From Dechloromonas agitata is5 (GTDB lineage Bacteria > Pseudomonadota > Gammaproteobacteria > Burkholderiales > Rhodocyclaceae), in the NCBI RefSeq assembly GCF_000519045.1, contig NZ_KI912532.1, positions 2,356,001-2,420,000 of the forward strand: a DNA stretch of 64,000 bases, read 5' to 3'. Under the pieces are notes generated by a model, which saw only the letters and a list, made by a program, of their open reading frames with translations, did no database searches and was not told the DNA's origin. Within the stretch, counting starts at the first letter, position 1. Each line of letters begins with the position of its first letter. A program made the position numbers and the translations under genes. Positions 60,828 through 64,000 of this stretch are shown in pieces.

Positions 60828-61733
60828 ATGCAGCCCAAGGTCAAAAAAACCTGGAAGCAGGTTGATGGCGTTCTGTTGCTCGACAAGGCGTCGGGCATGA
60901 CGTCGAACGATGCCTTGCAAAAGGCTCGCCGCCTGTTTTCCGCAGCCAAGGGGGGGCATACGGGAACGCTGGACCCGATGGCAACCGGATTGCTGCCCTT
61001 GTGTTTTGGTGAGGCCACCAAGTTTTCGGCCGATCTGCTCGACGCCGACAAGACGTACGAAGCCGATGTCAAACTGGGGATCACGACGGACACCGGCGAT
61101 GCTGAGGGGCAGGTGCTGACCAACGCGGCAGTCACTACTTCAATCGCTGACGTCGAGCGTCTGTTGCCGCGCTTCACCGGTCCCATCAAGCAGATTCCGC
61201 CGATGCATTCCGCCCTCAAGCGTGACGGGCGTCCGTTATACGAACTGGCCAGGCAAGGTATAGAAGTCGAGCGTGAAGCGCGCGATGTCACGATCCACGC
61301 CCTCGACATGCTCGGTCTGGAAGGTGATGTGCTGCGCCTGCGTGTTTCCTGCAGCAAGGGAACCTATATCCGTGTCCTGGCCGCCGATATCGGTCAAGTG
61401 CTGGGGTGTGGTGCCCACCTGACAGCCTTGCGGCGGACCCGGGTGGGTGATCTGGTACTCGAACGCAGCGTGACCCTGAGCCAACTGGAACTACAGGACG
61501 AAGTACAGCGGGGTACCCATTTGCTGCCCGTCGATGCCTTGCTGCAGTCCCTGCCGGCGGTGCATCTCGCAGCGGCTGAAGCGAACCGCTTCAGCCACGG
61601 CAATCCGGTTACCCTGCCCACCGGCTTGCTTGGCAAGATTCGTGTCTACGCCGAAGGGCGCCTGCTGGGCGTTGGTGAGCCAGGGCCCGGGAGCTTGCTC
61701 TGGCCGAAGAGGCTGGTGCAGTTGGCGAGTTGA
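60828..61733 (+). CDS. truB: tRNA pseudouridine-55 synthase
   Basis: The 301-residue product has the TruB active-site segment [19 protein letters not shown] with the catalytic Asp, [20 protein letters not shown] and a C-terminal PUA-like region. It converts U55 in the tRNA T loop. Confidence 0.96.
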   Translation: MQPKVKKTWKQVDGVLLLDKASGMTSNDALQKARRLFSAAKGGHTGTLDPMATGLLPLCFGEATKFSADLLDADKTYEADVKLGITTDTGDAEGQVLTNAAVTTSIADVERLLPRFTGPIKQIPPMHSALKRDGRPLYELARQGIEVEREARDVTIHALDMLGLEGDVLRLRVSCSKGTYIRVLAADIGQVLGCGAHLTALRRTRVGDLVLERSVTLSQLELQDEVQRGTHLLPVDALLQSLPAVHLAAAEANRFSHGNPVTLPTGLLGKIRVYAEGRLLGVGEPGPGSLLWPKRLVQLAS

Positions 61734-61736
61734 TCT

Positions 61737-61744
61737 GCTACAAT
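61737..61744 (+). promoter_or_regulatory. Extended -10 promoter candidate for rpsO
   Basis: GCTACAAT with a preceding T (TGCTACAAT) forms an extended -10 directly after the truB stop; the -35 is weak. It would give rpsO its own transcript with a leader of about 80 nt. Confidence 0.4.
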
Positions 61745-61830
61745 TCGTCTTTTCCGTCTTGGACGGTTTTCCAACTGGCGCTGGCTCTATCAAACTGGGG
61801 CGGCGTCGCAACAATGAAAGAGAGTTTGAA

Positions 61831-62100
61831 ATGGCAATGACCACTGCAAACAAGGCGAACATCGTCGCCGAATTCGCCCAGTCGAAGGGTGACACCGGTT
61901 CTCCGGAAGTACAGATCGCGCTGCTGACCGCTCGTATCAACGATCTGCAGCCGCACTTCAAGGAGCACACCAAGGATCACCACTCCCGCCGCGGCCTGCT
62001 GCGCCTGGTTTCGCAGCGTCGTAAGCTGCTCGACTACCTGAAGGGCAAGGATATCGAGCGTTATCGTACCCTGATTACCAAGCTTGGCCTGCGCAAGTAA
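61831..62100 (+). CDS. rpsO: 30S ribosomal protein S15
   Basis: The 89-residue product has the S15 signature [20 protein letters not shown]. It binds 16S rRNA early in 30S assembly. AGAGAG precedes the ATG at 61831. In E. coli S15 represses its own translation through a leader structure. Followed by a strong terminator and then pnp, the usual order. Confidence 0.98.
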   Translation: MAMTTANKANIVAEFAQSKGDTGSPEVQIALLTARINDLQPHFKEHTKDHHSRRGLLRLVSQRRKLLDYLKGKDIERYRTLITKLGLRK

Positions 62101-62118
62101 TTCAGCCGAGATTGGAAA

Positions 62119-62152
62119 AAAAGCGGCCCGGAGTCTCCCGGCCGCTTTTTTC
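62119..62152 (+). terminator. Intrinsic terminator between rpsO and pnp
   Basis: AAGCGGCC (62121-62128) pairs with GGCCGCTT (62140-62147), with extra A/T pairs outside, and is followed by TTTT. Confidence 0.88.
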
Positions 62153-62229
62153 GTTTTTGCAGCACCGTTGTTTGATTGTTGTAAGTTGTTGTTATTGTTG
62201 ATTAATGTGATGAGAGTGAAAGGAAGTGC

Positions 62230-64000
62230 ATGTTTAATGTCGTGAAAAAAACCTTCGCCTACGGCGACCACCAGGTGACGATTGAAACCGGTGAAGTCGC
62301 TCGTCAGGCAGGCGGCGCCGTGGTGGTGTCGATGGAAGAGACGGTCGTTCTGGTGACCGTCGTCGGCGCCAAGAGCGCCAAGCCCGGTCAGGACTTCTTC
62401 CCGCTGACCGTCGATTACCAGGAAAAGGTTTACGCCGCCGGCCGTATCCCCGGTGGCTTCTTCAAGCGCGAAGGTCGCCCATCCGAAAAGGAAACCCTGA
62501 CCTCCCGCCTGATCGACCGTCCGATCCGCCCGCTGTTCCCGGAAGGTTTCTACAATGAAGTCCAGGTCGTCGCCACCGTCGTCTCGCTGAATCCGGAAGT
62601 CGATTCCGACATCCCGGCGATGATCGGTGCCTCCGCCGCCTTGGCGATCTCCGGCATTCCGTTTGCCGGCCCGATCGGTGCCGCCCGCGTCGGTTACATC
62701 AACGGCCAATACGTGCTGTGCCCGACCCTGAGCCAGTTGAAGGACAGCCAGCTGGACCTCGTCGTTGCCGGTACCGAAGCTGCTGTGCTGATGGTCGAAT
62801 CCGAAGCCGATCAGTTGTCGGAAGAGGTCATGCTGGGCGCCGTGGTGTTCGGTCACACCGAAATGCAGAAGGCGATCAACGCCATCAACGAACTGGTCGA
62901 GGAAGCCGGCAAGCCGGAGTGGGAATGGCAAGCCCCGGCCAAGGACGAGGCCCTGGTTGCCCGCCTGAAGGATCTGGTTGGCGCCAAGCTGGAAGAGGCC
63001 TACAGCATTACCTCCAAGCAGACCCGCAGCCAGACCGTCAAGGCAATCGCTGCTGAAGCCGTCGCCGCCCTGTGCACGGGCGAAGAAGGCGCGCCGGATG
63101 CCAACACCGTCGGCAACCTGTTCTTCGAAATGGAAGCCGCCATCGTGCGCGGCCGCATCCTGTCCGGCCAGCCGCGTATCGACGGCCGCGACACCCGCAC
63201 CGTTCGCCCGATCACCATGCGTTCCGGCGTGTTGCCGCGCACCCACGGTTCGGCGCTGTTCACCCGTGGCGAAACCCAGGCGCTGGCTGTTGCCACGCTG
63301 GGCACCAACCGCGACGAGCAGATCATCGACGCGCTGGCCGGTGAATACCGCGACCGCTTCATGCTGCACTACAACATGCCGCCGTACGCCACCGGCGAAT
63401 GCGGCCGCGTCGGCACCCCGAAGCGTCGCGAAATCGGTCACGGCCGTCTGGCCAAGCGCGCCCTGCTGGCCGTGCTGCCGGCACCGGAGGATTTCTCCTA
63501 CTCGATGCGTGTCGTCTCCGAGATCACCGAGTCCAATGGCTCCTCGTCGATGGCTTCCGTCTGCGGCGGCTGTCTGGCACTGCTCGACGCCGGTGTGCCG
63601 CTCAAGGCGCACGTTGCCGGTATCGCCATGGGCCTGATCAAGGATGGCAACCGCTTTGCCGTGCTGACCGACATCCTGGGTGATGAAGATCACCTCGGCG
63701 ACATGGACTTCAAGGTGGCTGGCTCGACCGCCGGTATCACCGCGCTGCAGATGGATATCAAGATCCAGGGCATCACCAAGGAAATCATGCAGGTTGCGCT
63801 GGCTCAGGCCAAGGAAGCCCGCCTGCACATCCTCGGCCTGATGCAGGAATCGGCAGCCGGCCCGCGTGAAGAAATGTCCGCCTACGCACCGCGCCTCTAC
63901 ACCTTCAAGATCAATCCGGAAAAGATCCGCGACGTGATCGGCAAGGGTGGCGCCGTGATCCGTGCCATCACCGAGGAAACCGGCACCACCATCGACATCC
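62230..64000 (+). CDS. pnp: Polyribonucleotide nucleotidyltransferase (partial, runs off the window)
   Basis: The visible 590 residues start [20 protein letters not shown] and contain the first RNase PH domain ([20 protein letters not shown]), the helical linker, the second RNase PH domain ([40 protein letters not shown]) and the beginning of the KH domain ([20 protein letters not shown]). The rest of KH and the S1 domain lie beyond 64000. It degrades RNA 3'-5' by phosphorolysis. AAGGAAG is the SD. Confidence 0.97.
   Translation, partial: MFNVVKKTFAYGDHQVTIETGEVARQAGGAVVVSMEETVVLVTVVGAKSAKPGQDFFPLTVDYQEKVYAAGRIPGGFFKREGRPSEKETLTSRLIDRPIRPLFPEGFYNEVQVVATVVSLNPEVDSDIPAMIGASAALAISGIPFAGPIGAARVGYINGQYVLCPTLSQLKDSQLDLVVAGTEAAVLMVESEADQLSEEVMLGAVVFGHTEMQKAINAINELVEEAGKPEWEWQAPAKDEALVARLKDLVGAKLEEAYSITSKQTRSQTVKAIAAEAVAALCTGEEGAPDANTVGNLFFEMEAAIVRGRILSGQPRIDGRDTRTVRPITMRSGVLPRTHGSALFTRGETQALAVATLGTNRDEQIIDALAGEYRDRFMLHYNMPPYATGECGRVGTPKRREIGHGRLAKRALLAVLPAPEDFSYSMRVVSEITESNGSSSMASVCGGCLALLDAGVPLKAHVAGIAMGLIKDGNRFAVLTDILGDEDHLGDMDFKVAGSTAGITALQMDIKIQGITKEIMQVALAQAKEARLHILGLMQESAAGPREEMSAYAPRLYTFKINPEKIRDVIGKGGAVIRAITEETGTTIDI

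Noticed and set aside
62161-62215. TTG/TTGT-rich stretch before pnp as a repeat array
   Set aside because: It is short and irregular, just a T/G-rich leader without a fixed repeat unit.

Overview
The window is a gene-dense, GC-rich chromosomal segment of a betaproteobacterium. The gene order (tig-clpP-clpX-lon-hupB; surE-pcm-nlpD-rpoS; rimP-nusA-infB-rbfA-truB-rpsO-pnp; scpA-scpB-rluB) and protein flavour point to the order Rhodocyclales, close to Dechloromonas/Azonexus. That placement is inference; no rRNA gene is present. I see no insertion sequence, prophage, integrase or CRISPR array.

Layout: 1-4.4 kb holds a truncated small membrane protein, tRNA-Ser(GGA), a coiled-coil membrane protein, dinB, a tandem glycine riboswitch in front of a TRIC/UPF0126-type glycine transporter, and an ACR3/SBF-family transporter. 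4.4-11.3 kb is one tightly packed leftward operon of about 12 genes: a Spy/CpxP-like periplasmic protein, an orphan Rieske protein, a NifX/NifB-domain protein, a DUF2141 protein, an ArsR-type regulator, a DUF6858-like protein, a periplasmic DsrE-like protein, two damaged or unusual small genes (one frameshifted, one ferredoxin-like), and an HlyD/permease/ATPase exporter. 11.5-14.0 kb holds a PAS-AAA-Fis sigma-54 activator and a CxxC thioredoxin/DsbD-like membrane protein. Two almost identical sigma-54 -24/-12 elements, each with TGGCAG repeats upstream, lie in front of the big operon and in front of the thioredoxin gene. The activator sits between its two probable targets, so this looks like a self-contained redox/export regulon. 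It is the strongest candidate for an undescribed system here.

14.7-17.5 kb carries dps and katG (oxidative stress), followed by suhB, trmJ, an HDOD gene, tRNA-Val and hupB. 20.6-26.4 kb is the proteostasis block lon/clpX/clpP/tig, with a sigma-32-like promoter at lon. 26.5-31.4 kb has tRNA-His, an H-NS-family gene, surE-pcm-nlpD-rpoS and mltB, whose 3' end overlaps that of rpoS. 31.4-36.3 kb is a MoxR/DUF58/transglutaminase operon and a histone-deacetylase-family gene. 36.4-44.8 kb has lysC, tRNA-Ser(GCT), GIY-YIG and 3'-5' exonuclease genes, yceH, arginase, rfbB-rfbA-rfbC (no rfbD adjacent), an unusual DnaJ paralogue and a conserved unknown.

44.8-49.6 kb is gcvT-gcvH-gcvP read leftward behind a second tandem glycine riboswitch with a clear terminator; a REP-like palindromic element lies between gcvH and gcvP. 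The rightward remainder is rnm-like, yciO-like, a site-2 protease, trpS with an Fe-S-type cysteine motif, a LpxB-N-domain protein, scpAB, rluB, then the translation/transcription operon rimP-nusA-infB-rbfA-truB-rpsO and the start of pnp, which runs off the window. Two glycine riboswitches in one window suggest that glycine transport and glycine cleavage respond to the same signal.
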